Positions 11,723 to 23,831 of a stretch of DNA of 64,000 nt are shown in pieces. The translations under genes were made by a program, and so were the position numbers. Positions within the stretch are counted from its first letter, which is position 1, and each line of letters opens with the position of its first letter. The notes beneath the pieces are model-generated. The model worked only from the letters and a program-made list of their open reading frames with translations. It was not told where the DNA came from and did not search any database. This DNA comes from Branchiostoma lanceolatum (taxonomy: Eukaryota > Chordata > Leptocardii > Amphioxiformes > Branchiostomatidae): assembly GCF_035083965.1 (NCBI RefSeq), contig NC_089727.1:21777769-21841768 (forward strand), in the 5' to 3' direction.

Positions 11723-12875
11723 CTTTAGCTGACCTGGACAGATTTGAAAGCAAAAGAAAATATCGTCTGATAATCTTAAAGGATATGGTCGGATGAGATA
11801 AATCTTACGATAAATAACTCCGTTTAGATTGAAAGTGACAAAAAACTACATCTAAGAGAATGTCATTATTTTCCATCCCCATATCTGCTTGAACACTAAC
11901 TTTAATCGTTACGTTCATCATTTCATGAATAAATTTTGAAATCCAATGCCCCTACCATTGAAACATTCTAAAACAAAATCCATGACCGGTGGCAAATTCT
12001 GCTTGAGATACATGTACATACGTGCAATGGGTATACGTAGAACACAATGTATCTCTGACTCAAACATGGTACTGCCTCATTGGCCCCGCCGAATGGGCGT
12101 CGCCAAAAACTTTTGAAAACGGACGGATTTTAGTAAAAGATAAATCCAGAATCTTAAACACATGAGGAAATCACTAACGGACATTCAGATTCAAATCGAC
12201 CATGATTTTAGTCTCCTTATATCAAAAAGCACATGTACGCCTTTTTTTCATAAGGCTTAGCCAGCTAACCACCATTAAGTGTCAGGATATAGCCGGCCCA
12301 CTCTGATTTATTTCATTTTCATTCTCATCTATTTTACGAGTATATTCATTCAGATCTCACTAGACACCTAATTTTCAGGTGTTCCCTGATACAATACACA
12401 GATATGTTTCATATTACACAATTGCAAGAATATAACAATTTAAAGCTCACTACGAGTCCTAATCACAAAGTCTATTCGTGAAGCGTAATCAGTCGATTTC
12501 AATGCTATTCTGAATTCAATGGTCTGATTTACACACGCGTTTTAGAGCCAACTTTGAGTCGACACAGAAAACACAATGTCATGTGTAAATCGTTTAATTG
12601 AGAAGCGTCTTTGACAAATTCTTCGTATCGCGTAGTCTAACGCCAAACAGCACAAAAGTCACATTTCAACGTTCGATTGTGTCACTGTTTGTCTAGTTCT
12701 CCCGAGTTCCCGTGAATACAATTGGACGATCCGATGAACCAGCTCACCAAACTGTATCAATTAACTGTTGAAAGTTCTCGGTCCTTCCTTAATTTACCGT
12801 TAAGTATTGCCAACCATCCCTTATATTTACCGTTAAACGTTGGCGTGACAACCTCTATTTAGATCAAGTCTGAAG
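11723..12875 (-). promoter_or_regulatory. presumed ASIC upstream region
   Basis: Sequence between the ASIC start codon and the first repeat unit. The bases before the ATG read CAGCTAAAG, with no competing in-frame ATG nearby. No TATA box or recognisable gene was found; the assignment as promoter or 5' UTR rests on position only. Confidence 0.3.
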
Positions 12876-13254
12876 TAGGTGGTGTGTATAACAGTAACTT
12901 CAGGAATGTTACACGGGTGACAGACACCCAGCGCCGCAGCACATGAACCGTTAAGCCCCCCTCTCACTGGACCCGCGGCACGCTGGCGGCGTCGCTGCGT
13001 CTTAAACTGGATTTGTTTTACCCTTGGGAATATCATGCAAAACTTATAGAAATGTAAGCAAAAAGATATCAAAACACACAAAGCTTAAAAAGATTAGTTT
13101 TTTTTGTCCATGAAATTCGTTGAGTGGTTTGTCAATTCCATCGGCCGTAGCGACGCCGCCAGCGGGCGGTGGGTGCAACTACTAGCATTCCTCTTCAAAT
13201 ACTCGACAGAAAATGGGACACATTTGACGTACTATTCGTGTGGCGTCGAATGAA

Positions 13255-13525
13255 CGAGTGACTTGGCTTGCGGACATGGGATCGAGAAGTCACGGGTTCG
13301 ATTCCTGATATTCGTGGCTAGACTTCCTAGGGAAAGGCATTTCACATGAATTTCCTAACCCCACTCAGGTGTAAAAAGAGCTACCTCACTTCGGTTGGGG
13401 AGGTAAAAGGTGGTAGAAGGAGAGGGTTGGGCTCTGTTTTTTTCTTCATAGCGTACCCTCACGTGAGATACAGTACAACCCACTGCCAGCCTTAAAAATG
13501 CTATAGGACTATTTACCTTTTATGT
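13255..13525 (+). mobile_element. tRNA-derived SINE, copy in unit A
   Basis: An RNA polymerase III B-box-like GGTTCGATTCC is preceded by an A-box-like TTGGCTTGCGGACATGGG, followed by a conserved body (CACTCAGGTGT..AAAGAG..GGAGGTAAAAGGTGGTAGAAG). Part of the triplicated unit. Not an intact tRNA: no cloverleaf can be closed. Confidence 0.55.
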
Positions 13526-14134
13526 AGCATTCAGGCAAATATGAATGGTTCTACACCTGATATAGTGCGTATTATCTATGTCTGAGTGGTGCTCGATGTA
13601 AAATTTTCCAAGTGTAACACAACTGGATTAAGTTAACAGAAGATTGAAGAACGTTACACGGAAAAGACACTGGACACCGATGGACCGTTGTATGGATGGT
13701 CACTTTGCCATACCACTAGACTGGACGCTTGAGGTAATTCAGGACCTTTAGAACAAACTAAGTCAGGCCTGGTTGTTGGGTGGTTACCAGGGCGCGCGGT
13801 CAGGCGGGATTCGCGAAGCTCTAATGGTCTGAGGTTAACACAGTAAAGAAACAAGTCAAATGTTACAGGAAGAAAAGATACGTACAAACCGGAACAATGT
13901 TATGAACGATACAAAGCTGACTTTGTTTTCCAAACATACCGCTGCTCATTTGCGAGTACATTTTTAAGTTTATTGCCCTAAGGATTGTATATGTCTAGCC
14001 TATATCAGTGAAAACCCTTTTGCGTAACAGGTAACAGGTAACTGCGACACCACGGTTTTATCACACCGACGACCTGTCACGCAAATGCCTTGAATGCCCA
14101 ACTCCAAAAGTTGTCATGATCACGTTTAACTTAA

Positions 14135-15488
14135 CCCTCAAACCACCGTATCTTTTTTACGACTAATCTTACCGTATGGGGTCAAAACTGACCCCACAAT
14201 GTTTTCTACAAATACAGCTTTATTGGTGACTATTTTTGTGGTTTGTATATATGTATAGTTTAAGTAATCTATAAGGGACAGTTTGACATGATTAGGTGTG
14301 AATAATTTCTGCCTATTATCATAATTTATGCAAAAATAGGGAACATCGTCTTTTGCAGCTAACGCTATTCAGACAAGCGGGCTCTTTTGAGGCCTGCGCC
14401 AACACTTGATGTCATATAGCATCTGAATGTCTTACGCTAGAACAACCAAACTTGGTCACCTTTACTAAAATTTCGTTGGCAACAATTTGAATTTAATGAA
14501 ATAACTAATCAATGTTTTCATGTTGCTATGGCAACCGGTTTCTGAGAGCCATATTTGGAAAAAGTCGCTAATTTTGGATTTTACAATGTAATTCTAGGGC
14601 TTTCTTTTTAAACTGCACTTATTTTCTTAAATCAACACCAACCAATGTTATTCACTATCACTTTTATCATTCAATATTCATAATTCATGCATATTTGATT
14701 ACGTCATCGGTCAAAATCTAAGATGGCGGACGATATAATTAGATTAGCTATAACCGGCTATTTCAACCTCAAATCTCATCATTACCATGTTTATTCAAAC
14801 AGAAACAATCTTAATATAAACATTTTGGTCCATTTTTATCGTGTTATTAGGTTAAATGATGAAAAAATGCATTTAAAATAATTCAAGATGGCGGAACCAA
14901 GATGGTGGATTTCGCTAGGTGTAACGGGATATGAATATAATTTTTATGACGTCATTTTGACGTCGTTCCTGTTGCCATCTACAAATAACGTCTATAGATA
15001 TATCATGATTTATCATACAGAATTTCTATTTAAGTTTTATCGTGTACCTTTGAGTTATATGGAAATACCCAATTTGTTGGGTTTTCGTCAATAAAATCAC
15101 ATAAATGACGTCATAATACCTCGCAACGTCATTAATCTTTACGTTCATCAAAAAATATCATCATCATCAAATATTGTAACTATGATCATAATAACCCTTA
15201 TCATATATGTTTCTAGATGACAAGTATCAAACAACAGGGAATATGAGTGCAGATTTTGCTGGGGTCAGTTTTGACCCCACTGGACCACGCGTAAACTTTC
15301 TAGGATAACTTAATCAACAATATATATATATATGAGCCAATCTCGGTAAAAACTTGTGAGAAGTTTAAAAAAAGACATATATACAAAAAAACTCGTAGAA
15401 GGAATTTTGTTTTCGACTCGAAATGTCAAAATGGCACATGTTGATATACGCCTGGGGTCAGTTTTGACCCCATACGGTGGTTTGAGGG
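14135..15488. mobile_element. piggyBac-like non-autonomous element, 1354 bp
   Basis: Flanked on both sides by TTAA (14131-14134 and 15489-15492). The left end CCCTCAAACCACCGTAT is repeated inverted at the right end. Sub-terminal inverted blocks containing GGGGTCAAAACTGACCCC occur at about 14178 (left), 15258 and 15452 (right). TTAA target duplication and ends beginning CCC are hallmarks of the piggyBac superfamily. There is no transposase: the longest frame is 68 codons. The insertion lies in unit A and is absent from the matching position of unit B, so the unit without it is the empty site. Confidence 0.85.
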
Positions 15489-16321
15489 TTAATAACGTTT
15501 AAAAATTTCTAATGAAGAACCCGGACCGTATATCTTACTTTAGGGCCATACCACTAAATCAAAGCATAATTTCTGATAACAGAAACCTGGCGGGTCGGTC
15601 ATGGAAAAATGCTTAGTCATGTTTTGATGTTTACAACGCTCTTATGTTAGGGTTGCATTCTTTCACTGTGTGTCCGTGATCTCGCCTCCTATATCCAAGT
15701 AATTGTACATAACAGATCAGAACGTCAAGCTAGTGTAGCAGGCATTGCAGGGGAGATTTGTAGTTATATTCTTACAGTAATACCAACCATAACGTTTTAA
15801 GAAACCTTCTTTCACCTGTCTGAGAGGTTAACTATTGTGTAAGGGCTGAACGCAGATTGTCTAATTATAAGCTTAAGAGTCCTTGACGTCTCCGTAATAG
15901 GGCACCCTAAGAATTTCTTGTGTGTGGATTTGCCTTGCACTTGCACTTTACACCTTTTAAAGCGATCTTCTACTGTTCCAAGCAATGTGTAATTCACACC
16001 AAGAATTTGAACTTACGTCAGTGTAAACAAGACTCGTCGTTTCATCAAATGTCACCCAAACCTTGTGCCCACTCTTTGAAGACGATCCAAGACTGCCCAA
16101 AAGATTCGTGCATACGTCGCGGTCGCAAAATTCCACATTGATTGATTGATTGATTGACTGATATAAGAAGGTGGTTTATGTTAACAGTAACTTCAGGAAT
16201 GTTACACGGGTGACAAATTAGCAGTAGCACAACATGCGAACCGTACGTTAGGAGTTATCACTTCTAGCATCCCTGATCAAATATACAGAAAAGGTTCCAT
16301 CGTAGCATTCAAGCGGCTTCA

Positions 16322-16600
16322 AAGGCCGAGTGGCTTGGCTAGCCGACACGAGATCGAGAAGTCACGGGTTCGTTTCCTGGCATTTCTGGCTAGACGTTGT
16401 GTCCTTGGGAAAGCCAATTTACGCGACATTTTTCACTCCACCGAGGTGTAGAAATGAGCTGCTGACTTCAGTTGGGGAGGTAAAAGGCGATGGAAGGAGA
16501 GTAATGGGCTCTACCTTCCAATGCCTTGTCTAAAGCACAGCGGATAACAACACACTGCATCTACGGTCTCAAAAAGACTAAGGGACTACCTACCTTTTTT
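16322..16600 (+). mobile_element. tRNA-derived SINE, copy in unit B
   Basis: Same A-box/B-box arrangement as the unit A copy (GTCACGGGTTCG..) with the body continuing through CACTCCACCGAGGTG and GGAGGTAAAAGGCGATGG. It was duplicated with the unit rather than inserted independently, since its position in the unit is unchanged. Confidence 0.55.
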
Positions 16601-17514
16601 GTAACCTTCAGGCAAAGAAAAATGGTTCTAAACCTGATATAGTACGTATTATCTATGTCTAAGTGGTGTTCAATGTAAAACTGGATTAAGTTAACAGAAC
16701 ATTGAAGAACGTTACACAGAAAAGAGACTGGACACCGATGGACCGTTGTATGGATGGTCACTTTGCCATGTCACTAGACTGGACGCTTGAAGTGACTCTG
16801 GACCTTTAGAACAAACTAAGTCAGGCCTGGTTGTTGGGTGGTTACCAGTGCGGTCAAGCGGAACCTGCGAAGCCCTAATGGTCTTAGGGTTGACACAGTA
16901 AAGAAACAAGTCTAAATGTTTTTAGGAAGAAAGGACAGTATAGACCGGAAAAATGTTATGAACGATACAAAGCTGACTTTATTTTGCAAACATATCGTTG
17001 CTCATTTGCGAGTACATTTTGAATGTTATTGCCCTAAGGATTGTATATGTCCAGCCTATATCGGTGACAACCCATTTGCGTAACATACCCGCTTCGCAGG
17101 TAACTGTGACACCACGTCTATAACACACTGGCGACCTGTCACGCACATGCCTTGAATATCCAACTCTAAAGATATCACGAGTAACTTGATAGCATTTAAA
17201 AATGTGTAATGAAGAACCCCAATCGTATCATTATGATAGTAAGTTTATATCACTAAATCAAAGCATAATTTCTGATAACAGAAACTGGCATGTCGGTCAT
17301 GGAAAAATGCTAAGTCTTGTTTTGATGTGTACAAAGCTCTTATGTTAGGTTTGCATTCTTTCACGGCGTGTCAGTGATCTCCCCTATTAAATCCGGGTAA
17401 GTGTACATATCAACCTAGTGTAGCAGGCATTTGCAGGAGATATTTGTAGCCAGTCAGCCGGTTAAATTCTTACAGTAATTCCAAAACACAATGTTTTAAA
17501 AAACCTTCTCCCAC

Positions 17515-17775
17515 CTGTCCCTGTCACACTTGTGCGTGTATTAAAGTCCGCATGGGTTGAGCATTAACATGTTTTGGTCTCGATTAGGTTTGCAGCCGAA
17601 TAAGTCATTTCATTGGTTCGATCACTAGGCTGCATGCGCACGGCGGTGGGTCAACGCAGAAAACAACTTCTTCCCCACAAATTGTACTTAAGCCTAAAAA
17701 ATAATTAATAATTAAAGATAATTCGCAACTCATGCGCACTTTTTATTAATATACGCACACGTGTGACAGGGCTCT
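17515..17775. mobile_element. MITE, family 2, copy 2
   Basis: Bounded by CCTGTCACACTTGTGCGTG and ACGCACACGTGTGACAGGG. Internal blocks match the copy in the ASIC intron but part of the interior is in a different order (GGTTTGCAGCCGAATAAG comes before GGGTCAACGCAG). Inserted in unit B only. Confidence 0.7.
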
Positions 17776-18296
17776 AAACGCAGTCTTGAAGATCTCAAAG
17801 GATAGTCCAAGAGTCCTTGACGTCTCCGGAAAAATGCACCCTAAGAATTCTGCTTTGCGTATGGACCTGACTTGCACTTGCTTAAACACCTGTTTAAGTT
17901 GTCTGCTGCCGTTCCTAGAAAGGTGGCTTAAGGTCTTATGAACCCCCCCCCCCCGTGGAATTCAGATCACGGGGTTGAATTTATGTCAGTTTCAGCACAA
18001 CTTTTTCTTCGTTTTCTAGAATGCCACCTTAACCCGGGGTCCATTGTCTGAAGGCGTTCCAAGACTACGCAAAAGATTCGTGTATACGTCTCGGTTGCAA
18101 ATTCCACATTGATTGATTGATTGGTTAATTGATATAAGAAGGTGGTTTATGTTAACAGTAACTTAAGGAATGTTACACGGGTGACAAAGAAGCAGTAGCA
18201 CAACACGCGAACCGTACGTTAGGAGTGATCACTTGTAGCATTCCTCATCAAATATACAGAAAAGGTCCCATCGTAGCATTCAAGCGGCCTCAAAAG

Positions 18297-18575
18297 TCCG
18301 AATGGCTTGGCTAGCGGACACCAGATCGAGAGGTCACGGGTTCGATTCCTGGGCATTTCTGTCCAGACGTTGTGTCCTTGGGAAAGCCAATTTACACGAC
18401 TTTTTTCACTCCACCCAGGTGCAGAAATGGGCAATTGACTTCAGTTGGGGAGGTAAATGGCGGTGGAAGGAGAGTGGTCGGCTCCACCTTCCAATACCGT
18501 GCCCAAAGCCCAGCGGATAACAACACACTGCCTCTACGGTCTCAAAAAGACTAAGGGACTACTTACCTTTTTTGT
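18297..18575 (+). mobile_element. tRNA-derived SINE, copy in unit C
   Basis: A-box-like TTGGCTAGCGGACACCAG and B-box-like GGTTCGATTCC, then a body running through CACTCCACCCAGGTGCAG and GGAGGTAAATGGCGGTGG. Best preserved of the three tandem copies; an independent minus-strand copy is at 28385-28670. Confidence 0.6.
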
Positions 18576-19301
18576 AGCCTTCAGGCAAAGAAAAATGGTT
18601 CTAAACCTGATATAGTCTGTCGTATCTATGTCTAAGTGGCGTTCAATGTAAAATTTCCCAAGTGTAACACAACTGGATTAAGTTAACAGAAGATTGAAGA
18701 ACGTTACACGGATTAGAGACTGGACACCGATGGACCATTCTATGGGTGGTCATTTTGCCGTGCCACTAGATTTGACGCTTGAAGTGACTCAGGACCTTTA
18801 GAACAAACTAAGTCAGGCCTGGTTGTTGGGTGGTTACCAGTGCGGTCAAGCGGAACCTGCGAAGCCCTAATGGTCTTAGGGTTGACACAGTAAAGAAACA
18901 AGTCCAAATGTTTACAGGGAGAAAGGATAGTACAAAGCGGAACGATGTTATGAAGGAAACAAGGTGACTTCATTTTGCAAACATGCAGTTGGTCTTTTGC
19001 GAGGCCATTTTGAATGTAAGGCAAAGGTGCCAAAACCTTGTGTACGTGTAACTTATGTAGGTAACCTAACTTTTGCGTAACATACCAGCCTCGCAAATAC
19101 CTAGTCTCTACCAAACTAACTACGCCGGCTTTATAGGGAGAATATTTGCCAGGGTTTCATTTGCAGGCTCCTATACGTGGTGATCTTCACTGTGGACTGA
19201 CTCTACTGGCTAATTATTCCTTTTTCAGACGAATTCTGCGATCCATACGCCCATAGGAGGGCCTGGTGGAGGCTAGCAGGTGCCTGTGACAATACGGTCA
19301 G

Positions 19302-19527
19302 GGCCATGTCACACTTGTGCGTAAATTCAATTGCGCATGGCTCCGCAGTTGCGTGTAAGTACATTTTGGGTGGAGGAAGCTGTTTTCTACTTTCAGACCC
19401 ACCGCAGAGCAGTCTAGTTATCAAACAGAAGAAATTATTTCTTCGGCTGCAAGCTTAACCTAAACCAAAATCATGTTAATACGCAACTCATGCGGGCTTG
19501 TGTAAACGCACAAGTGTGACAGGGGCT
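19302..19527. mobile_element. MITE, family 2, copy 3
   Basis: Left end ATGTCACACTTGTGCGTA, right end ACGCACAAGTGTGACAGGGG, 226 bp. Interior holds GTTTTCTACTTTCAGACC and TTCGGCTGCAAGCTTAACC. Directly followed by copy 4. Confidence 0.75.
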
Positions 19528-19529
19528 TA

Positions 19530-19757
19530 ACATCACACTTGTATATTCAAGTCCGTATATGAGTTGCGTATAGACATTTTTTTGTCTTAGATAAAGTTTG
19601 CGGCCGAAAAAATCGTTGTTTTCTTTCAGTTCCACAACCGGTCTGCACAACGGTGGATCAAAGTTAGAAACAACTGCTTTCCCGCGAACCTTATCGAAAT
19701 CAAAAATACGCAACTCATACAGACTTGAATATACGCACAAGTGTGGACGGGCCCGAA
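19530..19757. mobile_element. MITE, family 2, copy 4
   Basis: Starts two bases after copy 3: ATCACACTTGTATATTCAAG on the left and ATACGCACAAGTGTGGACGG on the right. The adjacency of copies 3 and 4 suggests either insertion into the end of an existing copy or a tandem duplication. Confidence 0.65.
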
Positions 19758-20247
19758 CGACGTGTCACGCAAATACCCCGAGTGTATTTTGAGTGTGGCG
19801 CAGAGCCGTGTATCTGTTTGCCTTCACGCTGACATTCCTTTTGCGTACATGTACCATGCCAATAAGGTGTCTTATGGTGGTCTTTTGGTTAGAGTTGTTG
19901 CCTTGCTGTCCAAAGGTTCTGGAGTTCGTACAAATTGTACCAGACAAACACACAAGATCACGATGTACGCTCTTCATTCTAGCCCGGTCGCACAGTCATT
20001 TCTCAGAACTCTCTGCTCATCCGAAGAAGAAAAACAGCCCGGGCTCTCTACTGGCCCTAGCTCCCCGGGCCCTACCACCCTACGTGCCAGTAGGTGGGCT
20101 GTCCCACTTCAACATAACACATCCTAAACACCTATAATATAACACCCTAGCAGATTCCAATGGTTTGCCATTGTGAATTGGGAAAGGCATGTGATGTTAA
20201 CACACACACGTACATGTAATCCCCACTCGACCCAAATGAAAATGAGT

Positions 20248-20437
20248 ACGTAGCTTTTAGCCTCCACCAGGCTCCAGACGTAGTTGGAAAGAGCAGAAGT
20301 CGGTTAAATAGAGGAGTTGGTCAGCCGATATGTACGGTTTGCAAGCGTGTGTATCTATCGGCAGGCCAAGTCCTCTACTTGACCGATTTTTGCTCTTTCC
20401 AGGCAACGTCTGGAGCCTGGTAGAGGCTACGTAGCTT
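20248..20437. mobile_element. foldback element, about 190 bp
   Basis: Arms of roughly 65 bp: TAGCCTCCACCAGGCTCC..AGACGT near 20258 pairs with CGTCTGGAGCCTGGTAGAGG near 20407, and GGAAAGAGCAG with TTGCTCTTTCC. Imperfect, with a loop near 20340. Lies in the interrupted part of unit C. Confidence 0.65.
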
Positions 20438-23039
20438 CGCCAGGTACGACCTCTTGAATGGGACGTAAAGCCAGAGGCCCCGTGTTTGAGGAGAGCCACA
20501 ACTCGGGCACGTTAAAGATCCCACCACACTTATCGAAAAGAGTAGGGGTCCTTCTCAGTGCGACTGGATCAAACTTGACAGCTATGCCTTGCACAGCTTT
20601 TAATCTATGAGTTACTTAACAAAAGTTATTAGAATAAAAAGACGAAATCTAAGCATATAAGTTTCTGGTTTTGTTGGAAATATTTTTTTCTCTTTTCTTG
20701 GCAAGCATAATGTATGCACCTTAAATTACTGAAAGTTTGTTTTATATTTACATCATACACCAATTGTGCATAGTCTTGGCAGTTTCTTTTCTGTCTTTTA
20801 ACGGTTGAAGAAGATGACAAGTGTTATTTTGATGTTTACAACGCTCTTATGTTAGGGTAACATTCTTTACGGTGGGTTCCAAGTTGCGCCTGGTACATCC
20901 AGTTCAGTGTACATTATGGATTACCAAACCAGCCTAGCTTGGCGCAAGTGAAGACAGACATCTTAGAATAGATTTTGTACTGAATCAACCCATCGTATCT
21001 TACAGTATATTACAAAGACATGGCGTTTGAAGAAACCGTCGTTTACCTGTGCAAGACAACACCTGTCGTTGAAGGACTGAACACAATATTTAAGATCTCA
21101 GAGGCTTGTCTACGAGTCCTTGACAGCTCCGGAAGAATGCATCCTAAGAATTCTTCGCGAATGGATCTTTCTTGTACTTAGAAAGTTTTTCACTGCTCTC
21201 AAACAAGTGTCAAAATTAGATTAGTACAAGGTCTGTAGGTATTCGCCCTGCGCCTTCTTCAATTATGTTTGACTCACCTGTTAACAATGTATTCCGCTGT
21301 TCCGAGAAAGGTGGCTTAAAATCTTAAGATGCCCTCCGGTAAAATTCAGATCACGTTTTTGAACTTAAGTCAGCGTAGCGTCAAGAAGAATCTTCAGTCG
21401 TCTCCTAAAGAGTCACCAAAACTCAGCATTTACTGTCTGAAGATGATTCGAGACTCACCAAGAATTCGTACATACGTCGCAATGTTCCTTGTCTGAATAC
21501 GAGAGTCCCGTACTTGTTTCACCGGGTGGACATGCCAGGTGAGTCGGGCGTGCCGTCTTTGTGCGCCGCTCAGGTGTGGCGGTGTGTCACGGTAGTCAGG
21601 GTAAACAACTACCCTCCACTGACCTAGAAAAAAACGGTTCAGAAAACACAGGAAGGGGCTTGTACATACATTTTGACAAGGCCGGGATATAGGCACAAGT
21701 TAAGTAACTGTTATAGAACGCCATACGATTGTTCGTTGTAGGATTGTTTACGTGTCTTACGATTTTTCGTCGTAGATTTACTTTTGTCGCACAACCTTTT
21801 TGAGTGTTCATCACAGTAATTACCCCCGACTAAGCCTATCTGAACGATTTCCGTCGCAAGACTGTTGAAATTTGTACCACATATTCGCAACAGTTGTACG
21901 AATGTCGTTCGATGTATGTGGCTGAGACCTAAATAGGCAAAACATTGTTAGGCTGATGTTTAACAAATGTTTCTATGAGAGCCACAGCTCAATACTACCA
22001 AAAATATTTTTTTAGTTTTTCTTGTGTTGAAAACATTTTCTTATACAAAGAAAAAGAAACCCAAGAAAATTCAAGAAACCTTCTGCGAAAGTCTGTTTGT
22101 CAATTCTTACACAAGGAATCTTATTCTTTTATTTTCTGAAGTTAAGAAAATATTTCTAGTATGATGTTCTTCAATAAGAATTTTCTACAAAAATAAGAAA
22201 AATTGTCTTTCTCAGTCTTACTATAAGATTTGTCTTTTGTTTGGTCCGATCTGGTATTCTTACATATTATTTCCTTAAGATTTTACTACAATCATTTTCT
22301 TGAACTTTCTTGGTTTAAGAAAAAAATTCTTGGAGATGCAATTCTTGCTTGTGCTTAAAACAGGGATTCTTGTTTATAGAATAATATCCTTGCTGACAGA
22401 AAAAAATTATTTGTACAAAGAAAAGCAAGAAAAATACGAAAAACGATTTTTGGTAGTGTATAAGGAACCAACCATCTTACAAGTACAACTATGAAACACC
22501 AACAACTTAAGACTTTCAATTGATCATATTTATTTCCTTAAATTCTCATCAAAATTCCTAATATGATGATAAAATTTACATCTATCGTACAAGTACAGAC
22601 TCAAGTGAGTAAAGCTTTCCTTGAAGTGCAAATCTTATTTTTGAGAAAAAAAAGCTAATTAACAATGAAAGTAGAATTGGTACACACTTTTGATGAGAAA
22701 GTAGACCTTCGAAATATGTTTCTCACATTTGCTTCTTACAATTCTTGTCATCTGTATTGACCACAAAATCATTCTCAAACATTGCATAAAATTCTCATCA
22801 TAGATTGCAGCTTTGCTATGAAGTCTAATTGATGCAAATCACTTTGTGTACATTACAAGGTGCAACCATATATATGTATTACATTCACAAGACTATTTCC
22901 TCCACCCACCCCTAAAATAGAAATTAAAACAAACTACAGATAGAATGGTAACATTTTTACAGAACTTCACACTGTCTTGTCTAACAAAATACTGCTCTGT
23001 TCGTTTTTAATCAAAGACATACTACATTGTATATGCATG

Positions 23040-23240
23040 ATGACCAGCCCCTCCAGCTCTGTCCTGCCACTTGCTACATCATGTAATTGAACACCACAGG
23101 GTGTCTGCTACTTACCATGGTGAAAGGCGTCTGGTACAGGTCATTGACCTTATTTGCTTGGAACGAAAGAAGATGAAGAAACAGAGCAAAAACAATATTT
23201 CCCTTCTGTGCAAGTTAACATTAAAAAAAAAATCTTGTTC
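23040..23240. repeat. dispersed repeat, inverse copy
   Basis: Reverse complement of the repeat at 10075-10272, with blocks CCAGCCCCTCCAGCTCTGTC and ATGTAATTGAACACCAC. Substitutions and small indels separate the two copies. Confidence 0.5.
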
Positions 23241-23654
23241 CCAACAACATAGCATCTCCTTTTTTGGGAGCCTTGTATCATGATCAATAACATGTCATTA
23301 ATAAAATTATGTTTTTGAAACCTTACAAGTCAGAGGACGTTTTATATTTGTTGCATATAACCTATAATTGCACAATTTCTCTCTATTCTAGACATAACAA
23401 TATCACAGTACCTCTACGATGGTATTTTGACACAAAATCAAACAAAACATAAAAGAAAATATTTCAACCAGCAAGCAAAACAAGGGGGTGGTAGGAAACT
23501 ATAAATAAGTCTTGGCCAACTGTTGTTTTTGTGCCAAAACTTTCTTTGTAGTTTGCTTATAGTCTATGCCATTCTCCCCGGTGTTTGGGGGGGGACTTTG
23601 TTAAATTTGCTCTCCCCAAATATTGGCTACACCCCTGTCAATTTTCATGGCAAC

Positions 23655-23831
23655 CAGAGGCTGTGATAGGGGTTTGGGGATATCAAGTACATGTCAGTTG
23701 AACTTTATGCCATAAAAAGCCAACAATAATTCAATAACACTCTAAAGCTCTAAAGTTATCTGTAAAGTTGTGAGGCTGTGGATGGGGAGTCCCAAGCAAC
23801 TTGATACCCAAAACTCCTATCACAGCCTCTG
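23655..23831. repeat. inverted repeat pair with 33-bp arms
   Basis: CAGAGGCTGTGATAGGGGTT at the left arm pairs with the right arm ending CTATCACAGCCTCTG; GATATCAAGT pairs with ACTTGATACC. About 110 bp of spacer. Few mismatches, so the pair is fairly young or constrained. Confidence 0.6.

Larger units (their letters stand above)
12876..16155. repeat. tandem triplication, unit A (carries a piggyBac-like insert)
   Basis: First of three degenerate direct repeats. Shared landmarks in order: CAGTAACTTCAGGAATG, the SINE segment, GAACGTTACACGG, the block with GGTTGTTGGGTGGTTACCAG, GAACGATACAAAGCTGAC, ATCAAAGCATAATTTCTG, GAGTCCTTGACGTCTCCG, and a closing AAAAGATTCGTGCATACGTC. Unit A is 3.3 kb, about 1.9 kb without the element at 14135-15488. 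Unit B has the same order with many substitutions, so the duplication is old. Confidence 0.75.
16156..18130. repeat. tandem triplication, unit B
   Basis: Second unit, about 1.97 kb, collinear with unit A minus the piggyBac-like insert and plus a family 2 MITE at about 17515-17775. It ends with AAAAGATTCGTGTATACGTC followed by a short ATTG run, as unit A does. A C-homopolymer lies near 17943. Confidence 0.75.
18131..21480. repeat. tandem triplication, unit C (interrupted by several insertions)
   Basis: Third unit. The proximal part (18131 to about 19105) matches A and B, then unrelated DNA with two family 2 MITEs and a foldback element intervenes, and the distal landmarks resume at about 20826 (ACAACGCTCTTATGTTAGGG) to 21470 (AAGAATTCGTACATACGTCG). 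The final block is the most diverged of the three. Confidence 0.65.

Noticed and set aside
13258..13330. tRNA gene
   Set aside because: A- and B-box-like motifs are present but no cloverleaf with paired acceptor and anticodon stems can be formed; SINE heads at 16322, 18297 and 31985 behave alike.
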